From the NCBI RefSeq assembly GCF_030397575.1, contig NZ_JAPNXS010000006.1:204941-268940 (forward strand): a stretch of 64,000 nt of DNA, in the 5' to 3' direction. The notes beneath the pieces are model-generated. The model was given only the letters and a program-made list of their open reading frames with translations. It did no database searches and was not told the DNA's origin. The position numbers and the translations under genes were made by a program. The DNA is from Psychromonas sp. 14N.309.X.WAT.B.A12. Its GTDB lineage: Bacteria; Pseudomonadota; Gammaproteobacteria; Enterobacterales; Psychromonadaceae. How positions within the stretch are numbered: the first letter of the stretch is position 1; each line of letters begins with the position of its first letter. Below are positions 55,795 through 63,611 of the stretch, in pieces.

Positions 55795-56694
55795 ATGAAC
55801 TCAGCAGATTTAACCTTATTTGTATACGTGGCGGACAATGGATCTTTCAGTAAAGCAGCACAACTCGCTGATTTATCAACGCCAGCATTAAGCAAAAGAA
55901 TTACCAAATTAGAGCAAGCATTAGGGGTACAATTAATTCACCGTACCACGCGACGCCTGAGTTTGACGGAAGCTGGAGAAAACTTATATATTCATGCCAA
56001 AAATATTGAGGGGCAAGTCAGTGATGCTATTGCCTCTGTTTCTGCTTTTAGCCAAGGGTTAAGTGGTCATATCAAAATATCTGTTCCCACTATCTCTGGC
56101 GAATTGCTACTGGCCGAAGCAATTGCTGATTTTTGTGACTTGTATCCTAATATTACTGTGGATATACGCCTTGAAAATAACTTTGTTAACTTAGTTGAGG
56201 AAGGGTTAGATTTAGCAGTACGTACTGGTACATTAGAAGACTCGAGTTTAATTGCAAAGCCGTTAATTCAATCTAACTGGGTAGTGTGTTGTTCACCCGA
56301 CTATCAAAAAAAGCACGGTGAAGTGACAAGCCTTGAAGACTTAAAAACACGCAATTGCCTTGCTTATACTTATCAGGCTCAAGGTTCTTTCGATTGGCGG
56401 TTTACTAAAGATGGCATAGCAGAAACGGTGCGTATTAGCGGTAATTTAGCCACTAACAACGCGCAAGCATTACGTAAAGCAGCATTAGCTGGATTTGGCA
56501 TCGTTTACGTACCTCGGTGTTGTGTGTATCCAGATTTACAAAAAGGCGAACTCGTTACCATTCTCCCTGATTATACGCCAAGGCAACTCGGTGTTTACGC
56601 CATCTATCCTTTCACCAAACATTTACCAGAAAAACTAAAACGCTTAATCGCGCATATTAAACAAGCCTATCAACACAAAAAAGAATATTTTTAG
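55795..56694 (+). CDS. LysR-family transcriptional regulator
   Basis: A 299-residue LysR regulator divergent from the hydroxy-acid dehydrogenase and probably its controller. The HTH is SFSKAAQLADLSTPALSKRI (about 17-36) and the effector domain fills residues 90-290. The 123-base spacer should hold a T-N11-A site. Effector unknown. Confidence 0.88.
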   Translation: MNSADLTLFVYVADNGSFSKAAQLADLSTPALSKRITKLEQALGVQLIHRTTRRLSLTEAGENLYIHAKNIEGQVSDAIASVSAFSQGLSGHIKISVPTISGELLLAEAIADFCDLYPNITVDIRLENNFVNLVEEGLDLAVRTGTLEDSSLIAKPLIQSNWVVCCSPDYQKKHGEVTSLEDLKTRNCLAYTYQAQGSFDWRFTKDGIAETVRISGNLATNNAQALRKAALAGFGIVYVPRCCVYPDLQKGELVTILPDYTPRQLGVYAIYPFTKHLPEKLKRLIAHIKQAYQHKKEYF

Positions 56695-56756
56695 TCAAAC
56701 AAAAAATAAGACGAATACACTCTTTATAAATTTTATTAAAAAATTTTACTTTAGCT

Positions 56757-56790
56757 CTTGAAAACTATTTTTAGCCACCCTAAATATAAT
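56757..56790 (+). promoter_or_regulatory. Sigma-32-like promoter of hsp20 gene
   Basis: CTTGAAAA at 56757-56764 and CCACCCTAAAT at 56776-56786 are spaced as in heat-shock promoters (CTTGAA, then CCCCATNT). The Hsp20 start is about 75 bases downstream. The -10 part is imperfect, so this is a candidate. Confidence 0.5.
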
Positions 56791-56864
56791 AGTGTGATGC
56801 GATGACACATTGATAACGACTCATCGCTTATTGTTTTATTTTATTTACTCCAAGGAGACTTATT

Positions 56865-57362
56865 ATGAATACAATTGATTTAACTCCTCTTTACCGCAAC
56901 AGTGTTGGCTTTGATCGTTTAGCCTCATTGATTGATAACGCATTAAGCACAGATACAAAAGCATCAGGTTATCCACCTTATAATATCGAAGTCCTGGGTG
57001 AAAATGAGTATACGATATCACTTGCCGTAGCAGGTTTCTCACAAGACGAGTTAGATATTCAAGTTGAAAAAGGCGTATTAAGTATTTCAGGCAATAAACA
57101 TAATACGCAAGAAGAGCGCAAATATTTACATCAAGGGATTCCAAATCAATCTTTTGAACGTAAATTCAATTTAGCAGATTATGTTGAAGTAACAGGCGCA
57201 GATCTCTCTAATGGTTTGTTAAATATTAACTTGGTCAAAGAGATCCCAGAAACCATGAAACCTAAAAAGATTTCAATCAATCAAGTGGATAAATCTTTAA
57301 CTCACCAAAAACAAGAAAAAGTGATTAATGATAACAGTAAAAATAAAGACAAAGTCGCTTAA
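56865..57362 (+). CDS. Small heat-shock protein, Hsp20/IbpA type
   Basis: A 165-residue small heat-shock chaperone that holds unfolded proteins. The alpha-crystallin domain runs from about residue 38 to 125 (YNIEVLGENEYTISLAVAGF, ERKFNLADYVEV, GLLNINLVKEIPE). The C-terminal IxI-like motif is the KKISI segment (about 140). AAGGAG precedes the ATG, and a sigma-32-like promoter lies upstream. The C-tail is longer than in IbpA. Confidence 0.93.
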   Translation: MNTIDLTPLYRNSVGFDRLASLIDNALSTDTKASGYPPYNIEVLGENEYTISLAVAGFSQDELDIQVEKGVLSISGNKHNTQEERKYLHQGIPNQSFERKFNLADYVEVTGADLSNGLLNINLVKEIPETMKPKKISINQVDKSLTHQKQEKVINDNSKNKDKVA

Positions 57363-57770
57363 AAGCTTTTTATCAATAGGATAAAGTGGGCATACAATAG
57401 AGGCAGTCAAACTGCCTCTATACTGAAGACAGCCTTAAAGTTATTGAAACCATACATCGCACATTCAACTATAACGCTAATGATGAATAGCGACATCTGA
57501 TATGAAAAGATGAGTATTAACAATGACTCGTAAAATATAAATATAATATGATTAAAAACGCCACTAAAAATATTAGGCATTAAAAATTTATAGGCACATT
57601 ACACTTCCGTTTTTTAAAGAAGTTCTACATTACATACTCAAACAAAATAACTATTAATAATTTAAGAGCGCTAATTATTGTTATTCTTTGTATTTTCCCC
57701 TATATAAATCATAATTACATGTATAATATTACCTAATTTAAGTAAGCTGCAATTGAGGTTGGATGTGAAT
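57363..57770. other. Spacer hsp20 to Roadblock operon
   Basis: Holds the hsp20 hairpin (57397-57421) and about 340 A+T-rich bases. A TATAAT sits at 57722-57727 just before the next gene but without a clear -35 partner. No gene is seen. Confidence 0.4.
57397..57421 (+). terminator. Hairpin after hsp20
   Basis: ATAGAGGCAGT, a three-base loop and ACTGCCTCTAT form a perfect 11-bp stem 34 bases past the Hsp20 stop. There is no T-run after it. Confidence 0.55.
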
Positions 57771-58667
57771 ATGGACATAACACATAAAGAATTATCAAAT
57801 AGTAATAATAGCGATTTATATCTTTCAATTCTTCTTAAAAATACCCCTGAAGAAAAAACAGCTGTTTTACGGGAATACCGTAAAAGAATGGATAAAGAGA
57901 AAGGTTTAGAACACTCTTTGTTACAACAAAATAATGATGTTATGACAGCGGTTCAAAACTTAGTTGATTCTTCAAATGAAAAACAAATTTTAATTTCTCT
58001 CGAAATAGAGAATATATTATTGTCTGAACTTGAATCTTGTCAACAAGTAATTGATAAACATAAAGTATTAATAAAGAGTTTAGAAAAACAGCTTATTCAA
58101 AAACGTGAAAATGAAAAATCTGTCATTCAATCGATTAGAAAGTTTAAAGAAGACAACCAAAGAGAGATGGCTAGATTAGTCACCTCTCATCAAGAAGAGT
58201 TATCAAGATTAACAGCCTCTCATCAAGAAGAACTCAGAAAAATAACTGACAATGAAAAATCTCCGTCATTTGATATTAATTCACTTCCTTTTGAATCAGA
58301 AGCCCCTATTGAAAATATTGTTTTTGATAAAGCATTAGCAACAGAGACAACTACCCAACCTGAAACCGAAAAGCTTTTTTATAAACTAACTACTTGGCCA
58401 GATTTTAATGATTTGACAAAAGGGGATAGAATTATTCCATTAGCGACCCGATTAATGGCACAGCAAATGTCTTTAAAACAAATGGAAAACTTTTTAGGTG
58501 GCCCAACTGAAAAGCAGAGGTTATTGCGATTTATTGATGAATTGACTTCAATTGGTTTATTAACCAGTACAAATACTAAAGAAGAACCACAAACTATAAA
58601 TGATAAACCAGAAAAAAATAATCGATTACAGTTATTCAAACGCATTCGTTCATCATTAGGGATTTAG
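57771..58667 (+). CDS. Coiled-coil protein of GTPase-Roadblock operon
   Basis: A 298-residue protein with no recognised family. Its N-terminal half is a long charged coiled coil (about residues 65-170), including a repeated SHQEEL segment. After a linker, the C-terminal domain (about 205-270) looks like a compact helical, winged-helix-like fold (WPDFNDLTKGDRIIPLATRL, then MSLKQMENFLGG, then LRFIDELTSIGLLTS). It begins an operon in which the GTPase follows after two bases. I chose ATG 57771, with GGA seven bases upstream; GTG 57765 is possible. By position it could be an effector or adaptor of the GTPase, in the place taken by DUF742 proteins in actinobacterial conservons. Confidence 0.75.
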   Translation: MDITHKELSNSNNSDLYLSILLKNTPEEKTAVLREYRKRMDKEKGLEHSLLQQNNDVMTAVQNLVDSSNEKQILISLEIENILLSELESCQQVIDKHKVLIKSLEKQLIQKRENEKSVIQSIRKFKEDNQREMARLVTSHQEELSRLTASHQEELRKITDNEKSPSFDINSLPFESEAPIENIVFDKALATETTTQPETEKLFYKLTTWPDFNDLTKGDRIIPLATRLMAQQMSLKQMENFLGGPTEKQRLLRFIDELTSIGLLTSTNTKEEPQTINDKPEKNNRLQLFKRIRSSLGI

Positions 58668-58669
58668 TA

Positions 58670-59218
58670 ATGACACAATTAACAGAAAAAATAATTTTTG
58701 CAGGATCAATGGGCTCAGGCAAGACAACTGCAATAAAGTCAATTAGTGAAATAGAGCCAGTATCAACAGAAGTTGATAATAATGATACAGAACAAAGCAA
58801 TAAAGAATTAACCACTATGGCAATGGACTTTGGCACTTTAACATTAAGTGATGAATCTAAGCTTTTACTTTATGGTACACCAGGTCAAGAACGATTAAGC
58901 TTTATGTGGTCAGTTATTTCTGATGGGGCATTAGGCGTTATTATTTTAATCGATAACTCTATATCAACCCCTTTATCTAACCTAGATATATACCTAAATG
59001 GTTTCTCTGATTTAATTACTCAATCAAAAGCAGTCATAGGCATTACTAAAAGAGACCTAAATGATGAAGTTGATGTTTTAGCTTATCATGACTACCTCAA
59101 ATCAAAGGGTCTATCTATACCTGTATTTACTGTTGATGTACGACAAAAAAACGACGTGCTGATATTATTAGATGGTTTAATTAGTCTTTGTGAATCAAAA
59201 TATACTCTAGGAGAATGA
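58670..59218 (+). CDS. Ras-like small GTPase (COG2229 type)
   Basis: A 182-residue small GTPase. G1 is FAGSMGSGKTT (about 10-20), the switch region has the TTMAMDFGTLTL block characteristic of COG2229/MglA-type GTPases, G3 is YGTPGQER (about 67-74) and G4 is ITKRD. This set is complete, so it should bind and hydrolyse GTP. It begins two bases after the coiled-coil gene, and its stop is next to or overlapping the Roadblock gene. Roadblock proteins act as GAPs or scaffolds for such GTPases. Confidence 0.88.
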   Translation: MTQLTEKIIFAGSMGSGKTTAIKSISEIEPVSTEVDNNDTEQSNKELTTMAMDFGTLTLSDESKLLLYGTPGQERLSFMWSVISDGALGVIILIDNSISTPLSNLDIYLNGFSDLITQSKAVIGITKRDLNDEVDVLAYHDYLKSKGLSIPVFTVDVRQKNDVLILLDGLISLCESKYTLGE

Positions 59219-59223
59219 ATATA

Positions 59224-59637
59224 ATGCTTTTAGTTGAAAAATTTTTTGGGGCTAATAAAATTGATGAAATAAATTCAGTTTTACAAAGCTTTGTAGACAA
59301 CACGCAACATATCAATTCAGCAGTTATTTCGACCACAGATGGCTTTTGTATTGCCTCTTCTAAGTCCAACAATATTTCAAATGAAAAGTTATCGGCGATG
59401 AGTGGTTCAATTCATGCCCTTGCGAAATCTATTTCTCATGAAATTTCAGGTGATGACTGTGACATGCTAATACTTGAAAGTAATTTGAAAAAAATAATTT
59501 GGTGTACAATACAAACTAAAGCAACTACAGTTGTTATGACGTTTATTTCTGAAGATAATAAACTACTTGGTGAGTTGCTTTTTTCAGCAAAGCAATGTTG
59601 CACGCTGATTCAAAACATTCTTAATGATGATAACTAA
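59224..59637 (+). CDS. Roadblock/LC7-like protein 1
   Basis: A 137-residue protein with a Roadblock/LC7-type alpha-beta fold: an N-terminal helix (INSVLQSFVDNTQHI), the central strand-turn ISTTDGFCIASS, and helix SAMSGSIHALAKSISHEI. The C-terminal part includes a Cys-rich LLFSAKQCCTLI. The ATG at 59215 overlaps the GTPase stop; I prefer ATG 59224 because AGGAG lies ten bases before it. It sits directly after the GTPase, as MglB-type GAPs do. Confidence 0.72.
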   Translation: MLLVEKFFGANKIDEINSVLQSFVDNTQHINSAVISTTDGFCIASSKSNNISNEKLSAMSGSIHALAKSISHEISGDDCDMLILESNLKKIIWCTIQTKATTVVMTFISEDNKLLGELLFSAKQCCTLIQNILNDDN

Positions 59638-59654
59638 ACTAACGGAAGAGAAAA

Positions 59655-60014
59655 ATGGCAGATATTCAAAAAAGCTTAACTGAACTATTAGAAATTAATG
59701 GTTCTATTGCAGCATGTATTGTTGACAGTAACTCAGGCATGGTACTTGGTAAAGCAGGCGATGGTATTGATCTAGATTTAGCGGCTGCTGTAAATACAGA
59801 AGTAGTATCAGCTAAAAAACGTGCAATCAAGGAATTAAAGCTTGAAGATAGTATTGACGATATATTAATAACACTTAATAGACAATACCACATCATCACA
59901 CCTGTAACTTCAAACCCTGACTTGTTTATTTATTTAGTATTAAACAAATCAGTTGCTAACTTAGCATTAGCACGTATTAAAGTTAACAGCGTTGAGTCTA
60001 GCTTAACAATATAA
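59655..60014 (+). CDS. Roadblock/LC7-like protein 2
   Basis: A 119-residue Roadblock/LC7 protein with the pattern ITELLEINGSIAACIVDSNSGMVLG-type (about 8-33), then AAAVNTEVVSAKKRAIKELK and ILITLNRQYHIITPV. It is clearly related in fold to the preceding gene but only weakly in sequence, so the operon holds two different subunits and could form a heterodimer. AAGAG lies before the ATG. The operon ends here. Confidence 0.8.
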   Translation: MADIQKSLTELLEINGSIAACIVDSNSGMVLGKAGDGIDLDLAAAVNTEVVSAKKRAIKELKLEDSIDDILITLNRQYHIITPVTSNPDLFIYLVLNKSVANLALARIKVNSVESSLTI

Positions 60015-60024
60015 AACTCAAGAT

Positions 60025-60056
60025 AATTTAAAATATAGATATCTATATTTTAAATT
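60025..60056. repeat. Perfect 32-base palindrome
   Basis: A 16-base A+T arm and its exact complement with no spacer, 10 bases after the last Roadblock gene. It can form a cruciform or a long hairpin and may act as a terminator with the next stem. Confidence 0.65.
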
Positions 60057-60068
60057 CTTGCTAAACAG

Positions 60069-60107
60069 AAAGAGTACCTTATCAATAAGCATACTCTTTT
60101 TTTATTT
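60069..60107 (+). terminator. Terminator of the GTPase-Roadblock operon
   Basis: AAAGAGTA and TACTCTTT flank a 15-base loop and are followed by a run of T. Confidence 0.8.
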
Positions 60108-60229
60108 AAGCAAAAAACCTCATATCCATCCGTACATCTATTTTGTCAAAACAACTTCTCTAACCAGCCTGGGGCAGATCACACGCAGCCCATAACTTTT
60201 AAAATATGAAACATGATTGCTCAAATCCC

Positions 60230-60319
60230 TTATACTGGACAGCTTATACTGGAAACAGCTTATACTGGACAGCCAAATATTTAAAACACCTCTTATACTG
60301 GACAGCCAAATATTTAAAA
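60230..60319 (+). repeat. TTATACTGGACAGC repeats
   Basis: Four copies start at 60230, 60244 (a variant with two extra bases), 60260 and 60293. The last two extend into a 27-base shared unit ending in A-rich sequence. The core ATACTGGACA recurs at 63172 and, inverted, at 63619 and 63656 beside the second transposase copy. Confidence 0.75.
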
Positions 60320-60491
60320 TATGAAACAGACCTAAATATGGTCACTCAAATCACTAGGGATATTAACGGATATACTTTTTAAGTGTCTAAAACAAATAAA
60401 TAAGGCTCATTTTTAAATAAATCATGAATCTTGCGCATGGAAACCATTAGCGAATGCTAATTATGTTTTGATTGTGTCGGCTTACAGGAAA

Positions 60492-61502
60492 TTAATGGGT
60501 TGGTCGTCGCAGTTGGTTTTTACTCGCTATCCAGCATTTACCCGTGTGCTCTGCGAATAATGCTAACTCTTCTAAAGAGCCAACTGCACCTTGGTAATCT
60601 TTACCAAATCGACTAGCTAGTGTTATCCAAGTCGCTTCATCTAAGCCAAGTTTACTAAGTAGTTGAGGATGATGATTAGCAATGGCTCCTCGCTTATCTT
60701 CTCTTAATATACGCCCACTCCAATCAACGAGCTCTAAATAATCTAATAAAGAAAAAGCAATGCCTTGCACGCTATTATCTGCATCACATTCACAGACATC
60801 ACCAACAAAACCAAATAAAGGCTTTTTCTTAAAGTGATAGGCTGATGGGTTATCTTTTACTTGTGCCACGCCATGTATACGTTCATAAGCCGATGTATAC
60901 TCAGCGTTTTCTACAGAATCATGCATCTTGGCGCGAATGGGGTTCAAATCGACGTAGGCCATGCAAGTGACTAACGCATCTTCATCTAACAACGCTTGAG
61001 ACTTAAAACGCCCTTCCCAAAACCGGCCAGAGCATTTATCTTCTTTATTCGCTTTACGCGCTATAAATTCATTTAAGCAGCGCATAAACCAAGAAATATC
61101 AATTAGACGCTCTCGCCAGCCACTGATAACCGCTAACGCAGCTTTAGTTTCCGCGACTGAGCTTATTTGGTCACTCAACCACCGCTCAATCAAAACAGGT
61201 TTAGAATATAATTGACACCACCGTTCACATACCTCTTCATTCGTTAACTGATGATTAAGTTGTTCATCAACATGTAGCACTAAGTGATAGTGATTGGACA
61301 TGATTGCATAGGCACAAATATCGATATTAAAAATAGAAGCCAAATAATGCATACGCTCAATGACCCACTGGCGTCGATGCTCAAAAGACGTTTCTGTATA
61401 TATATCCTCACCACACAAATAAGCACGACGAACACAACGGGAAATACAATGATAGTAAGGAGTATCAGATAACGATACCTGAGATTGGCGTGACTGCGTC
61501 AT
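60492..61502 (-). CDS. REP-associated-type HUH transposase (IS200-like Y1)
   Basis: A 336-residue Y1-type transposase. The HUH motif is SNHYHLVLH (about 68-76) and the catalytic Tyr is in CMAYVDLNP (about 187); both are intact, so it could be active. Length and RxGRFWEGRFKSQALL-like stretches fit the REP-associated (RAYT) group rather than the 150-residue IS200 enzyme. The N-terminal part begins with ISRCVRRAYLC, typical of this group. A second, internally deleted copy lies at 63212-63542, and short repeats surround both. A RAYT mobilises or maintains small repeats, which fits. Confidence 0.9.
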   Translation of the reverse strand: MTQSRQSQVSLSDTPYYHCISRCVRRAYLCGEDIYTETSFEHRRQWVIERMHYLASIFNIDICAYAIMSNHYHLVLHVDEQLNHQLTNEEVCERWCQLYSKPVLIERWLSDQISSVAETKAALAVISGWRERLIDISWFMRCLNEFIARKANKEDKCSGRFWEGRFKSQALLDEDALVTCMAYVDLNPIRAKMHDSVENAEYTSAYERIHGVAQVKDNPSAYHFKKKPLFGFVGDVCECDADNSVQGIAFSLLDYLELVDWSGRILREDKRGAIANHHPQLLSKLGLDEATWITLASRFGKDYQGAVGSLEELALFAEHTGKCWIASKNQLRRPTH

Positions 61503-61899
61503 AATAACTACCTCTTAGCATGTAAAACTACATCACTAAAAGATAGAAGAGTAATTATGCCCCGTCAAAAGTTATGGGTGTCTACTATTTTGTTTCTCTA
61601 CTATTTTGTTTCTCTACTATTTTGTTTTAACTATTTTGTTTTAACTATTTTGTACTTTACTTTAGTTACACCTATATTTATTTACACCGCATATATTACA
61701 CCTTCAAATACAACGTCAAATACAGCTGTAATTAGCAGTCTTATGCACAACATAAACAACAAGTAAAACTCAAAAAATAAGTAGTCAAAAAATTATGGAT
61801 GTCACATACTTCCTCTTTCAGGTGATTTAGTTTCTGTAAGCAATGCTTATTGAAAATAACTAACGCCACAATAACATTGATATTTAAGGATATAAAATA
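61503..61899. other. Spacer with tandem T-rich repeats
   Basis: The first 80 bases are shared with 63543-63622 (element end). 61581-61655 is a T-rich tandem repeat. An ATGGATGTC-type block at 61794-61824 recurs at 62282-62312. No convincing gene is seen; the 69-codon frame at 61557-61766 is made of the repeats. Confidence 0.55.
61581..61655 (+). repeat. CTACTATTTTGTTT tandem repeats
   Basis: Five imperfect copies of a 14-16-base unit lie right after the element end TGTCTACTAT at 61579-61588. The unit seems to grow from the element terminus. Confidence 0.7.
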
Positions 61900-62154
61900 A
61901 TGGGATACAGCGACTTCGCAAATATCTTTTCAGATAAAACAACGTATAAACCAGTGGAAAAATTTGCACAGGAGCATAGCATCAATTTAGCTGAACTTAA
62001 GGCAACAACCACTGCAGTATTAAAAGAAAGTGGAAAGTTACCCGCTATTAAACATATCAATGCTTTTTTCGGTTTAAGTCGCCCACTGCCATTGTTTTCA
62101 ACAAAAAATTACGTAGAACAAATCGAAGCAGAATTATCTATGGGTAATGACTAA
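61900..62154 (+). CDS. Hypothetical 84-residue protein
   Basis: A short polar protein with no membrane helix or signal. It has a helical middle part (VEKFAQEHSINLAELKATTTAVLKES-type, about 17-44) and ends in NYVEQIEAELSMGND. AAGGA lies nine bases before the ATG. It stands between repeat-bearing spacers, and I recognise no family; it might be a small regulator or phage-type protein. Confidence 0.5.
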   Translation: MGYSDFANIFSDKTTYKPVEKFAQEHSINLAELKATTTAVLKESGKLPAIKHINAFFGLSRPLPLFSTKNYVEQIEAELSMGND

Positions 62155-62432
62155 ATAGAGCAATGCTCATGGATGAGTTATTGATTGTGGAGGATATTAT
62201 TGATTGTGGACAGCTAATATTTATTGCCGTGAAAAAACGATATATCTAAAATGTAGAGCTGAAAATATCAGACATCAAAGTTCTGGATGTCGCACACTTT
62301 CTGCTTTGATCACCTTATATAAACGCTATTTATAGTATAGTTAATCAATTATTAGCCAGATACAGAATAACTTTCATTATCAATAGCATTGATGCTTATC
62401 ATCCACAACCATATCAATATAGGGAAATAAAT

Positions 62433-63089
62433 ATGAACGAATCGAATGAATTGATACCTTTACTCCTAGCGTTTATTGCCGGTGGTCTTATTGGCTTTCT
62501 TATTTATCATTTAACACTGGGCAGAAGCAAATCTTCTAAACAACAAGAAGAGCTCGATAAAAACAAAATAGAATTGGAAAAATACAAAGCACAAGTCAAT
62601 GACCACTTTAATAGTAGCGCAGAACTAATGGGACAAGTGGCTAATAGCTATCAAGCTCTTTACAACCACATGGCAGACCAATCACAGTCATTGTTAGGTG
62701 AAACCGCAGCTACTCAATTTCCATTATTAAAAGAAACAGAGAACACAGGTGAAGAAATTGAAATCACTGAGACTGAAGTAAAAACAGATGAAGTTGAAAT
62801 TACCGAAACTGAAGTGAAAACAGATGAAGTTGAAGCCACCGAAACTGAAGTGAAAACAGATGAAGTTGAAGCCACAGAAACTGAAGTGAAAACAGATGAA
62901 GTTGAAGCCACCGAAACAGAAGTGAAAACAGATGAAGTTGAAGCCACCGAAACTGAAGTTAAAACAGGTGAAGTTGAAGCCACCGAAACTGAAGTGAAAC
63001 CAGAAGAAATTGAAATCACTGAAACTGAAGTAAAACCTGAAGAAGTTGAAGCAACTGCCTCTGAAATTAAAAAAGAAGAAACAAAGTAA
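62433..63089 (+). CDS. ZapG/YhcB-like (DUF1043) protein with acidic repeat tail
   Basis: A 218-residue protein. Residues 1-85 resemble the DUF1043 family (YhcB/ZapG, a cell-division and envelope protein): one N-terminal membrane helix (LIPLLLAFIAGGLIGFLIYHL), a coiled coil, and the FNSSAELMGQVANSYQALYNHM block. E. coli YhcB is about 132 residues. Here residues 112-207 are eight 12-residue repeats (TETEVKTDEVEA type), then a degenerate ninth, giving an acidic unstructured tail. The repeat is 36 bases at DNA level. Such expansion is unusual for this family. Confidence 0.75.
   Translation: MNESNELIPLLLAFIAGGLIGFLIYHLTLGRSKSSKQQEELDKNKIELEKYKAQVNDHFNSSAELMGQVANSYQALYNHMADQSQSLLGETAATQFPLLKETENTGEEIEITETEVKTDEVEITETEVKTDEVEATETEVKTDEVEATETEVKTDEVEATETEVKTDEVEATETEVKTGEVEATETEVKPEEIEITETEVKPEEVEATASEIKKEETK
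62766..63053 (+). repeat. 36-base in-frame tandem repeat (8 copies)
   Basis: Eight copies of a 36-base unit encode TETEVKTDEVEA-like repeats inside the ZapG-like gene. Copies 2-5 encode identical peptides, which suggests recent expansion. Copy number may vary between strains. Confidence 0.9.
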
Positions 63090-63211
63090 AATTAATTAGA
63101 AACCTGTCAAAATGCAGTCATAATAATCATTACGACTGCACTCCTCCCATAAATGAATGATACTGTGAATGATACTGGACAGCCAAGACTTTTATGCCGA
63201 CTTACAGGAAA

Positions 63212-63542
63212 TTAAAGGATTTGTGGTCGCAGTTGGTTTTTACTCGCTATCCAGAAGTTACCTGTGTGCTCTTCGAATGACGCTAACTCTTCTAAAGAGC
63301 CAACTGCAACTTGGTAATCTTTACCAAATCGGCTGTCTAATGTTATCCAAGTCGCTTCATCTAAGCCAAGTTTACTAAGTAGTTGAGGATGATGATTAAC
63401 AATGGTCCACTGGCGTCGATGCTCAAAAGACGTTTCTATATATATCATCACCACACAAATAAGCACGACAAACACAACGGGAAATACAATGGTCGGAAGG
63501 GGTATCAGATAACGATACCTGAGATTGGCGTGACTGCGTCAT
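63212..63542 (-). pseudogene. Internally deleted copy of the HUH transposase
   Basis: Both ends match the gene at 60492-61502: the C-terminal coding end aligns from 63212 and the start codon is at 63542. About 0.68 kb of the middle (60686-61364 of the intact copy) is missing, which removes the HUH motif and the catalytic Tyr. A 2-base loss near 63445 also shifts the frame. Flanking DNA, including about 80 bases beyond the start, is shared with the intact copy, so the remnant keeps both ends of the element. Confidence 0.85.
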
Positions 63543-63611
63543 AACAACTACCTCTTAGCATGTAAAACTAAATCACTAAAAGATAGAAGAGTAATTATGA
63601 CCCGTCAAAAT

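Larger units (their letters stand above)
60015..60491. other. Repeat-rich spacer before the transposase
   Basis: Contains a perfect 32-base palindrome (60025-60056), a terminator (60069-60107), and four TTATACTGGA repeats (60230-60319). The rest shows no gene. Confidence 0.6.

Noticed and set aside
60230..60319. Four short repeats considered as a small CRISPR array
   Set aside because: Spacing is irregular (14, 16, 33 bases), no unique spacers of even length exist, and the core recurs at transposase ends; no cas gene is present.
61557..61766. 69-codon plus-strand frame with a hydrophobic product
   Set aside because: It starts in the element end and consists mostly of the T-rich tandem repeat; no ribosome binding site or protein family support.
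62766..63053. Evenly spaced repeats that might look like a CRISPR array
   Set aside because: The 36-base unit has no unique spacers between copies and stays in frame within a coding gene, so it is an internal protein repeat.
63212..63475. 87-codon frame that could be taken as a separate gene
   Set aside because: It is the frameshifted C-terminal remainder of the deleted transposase copy.
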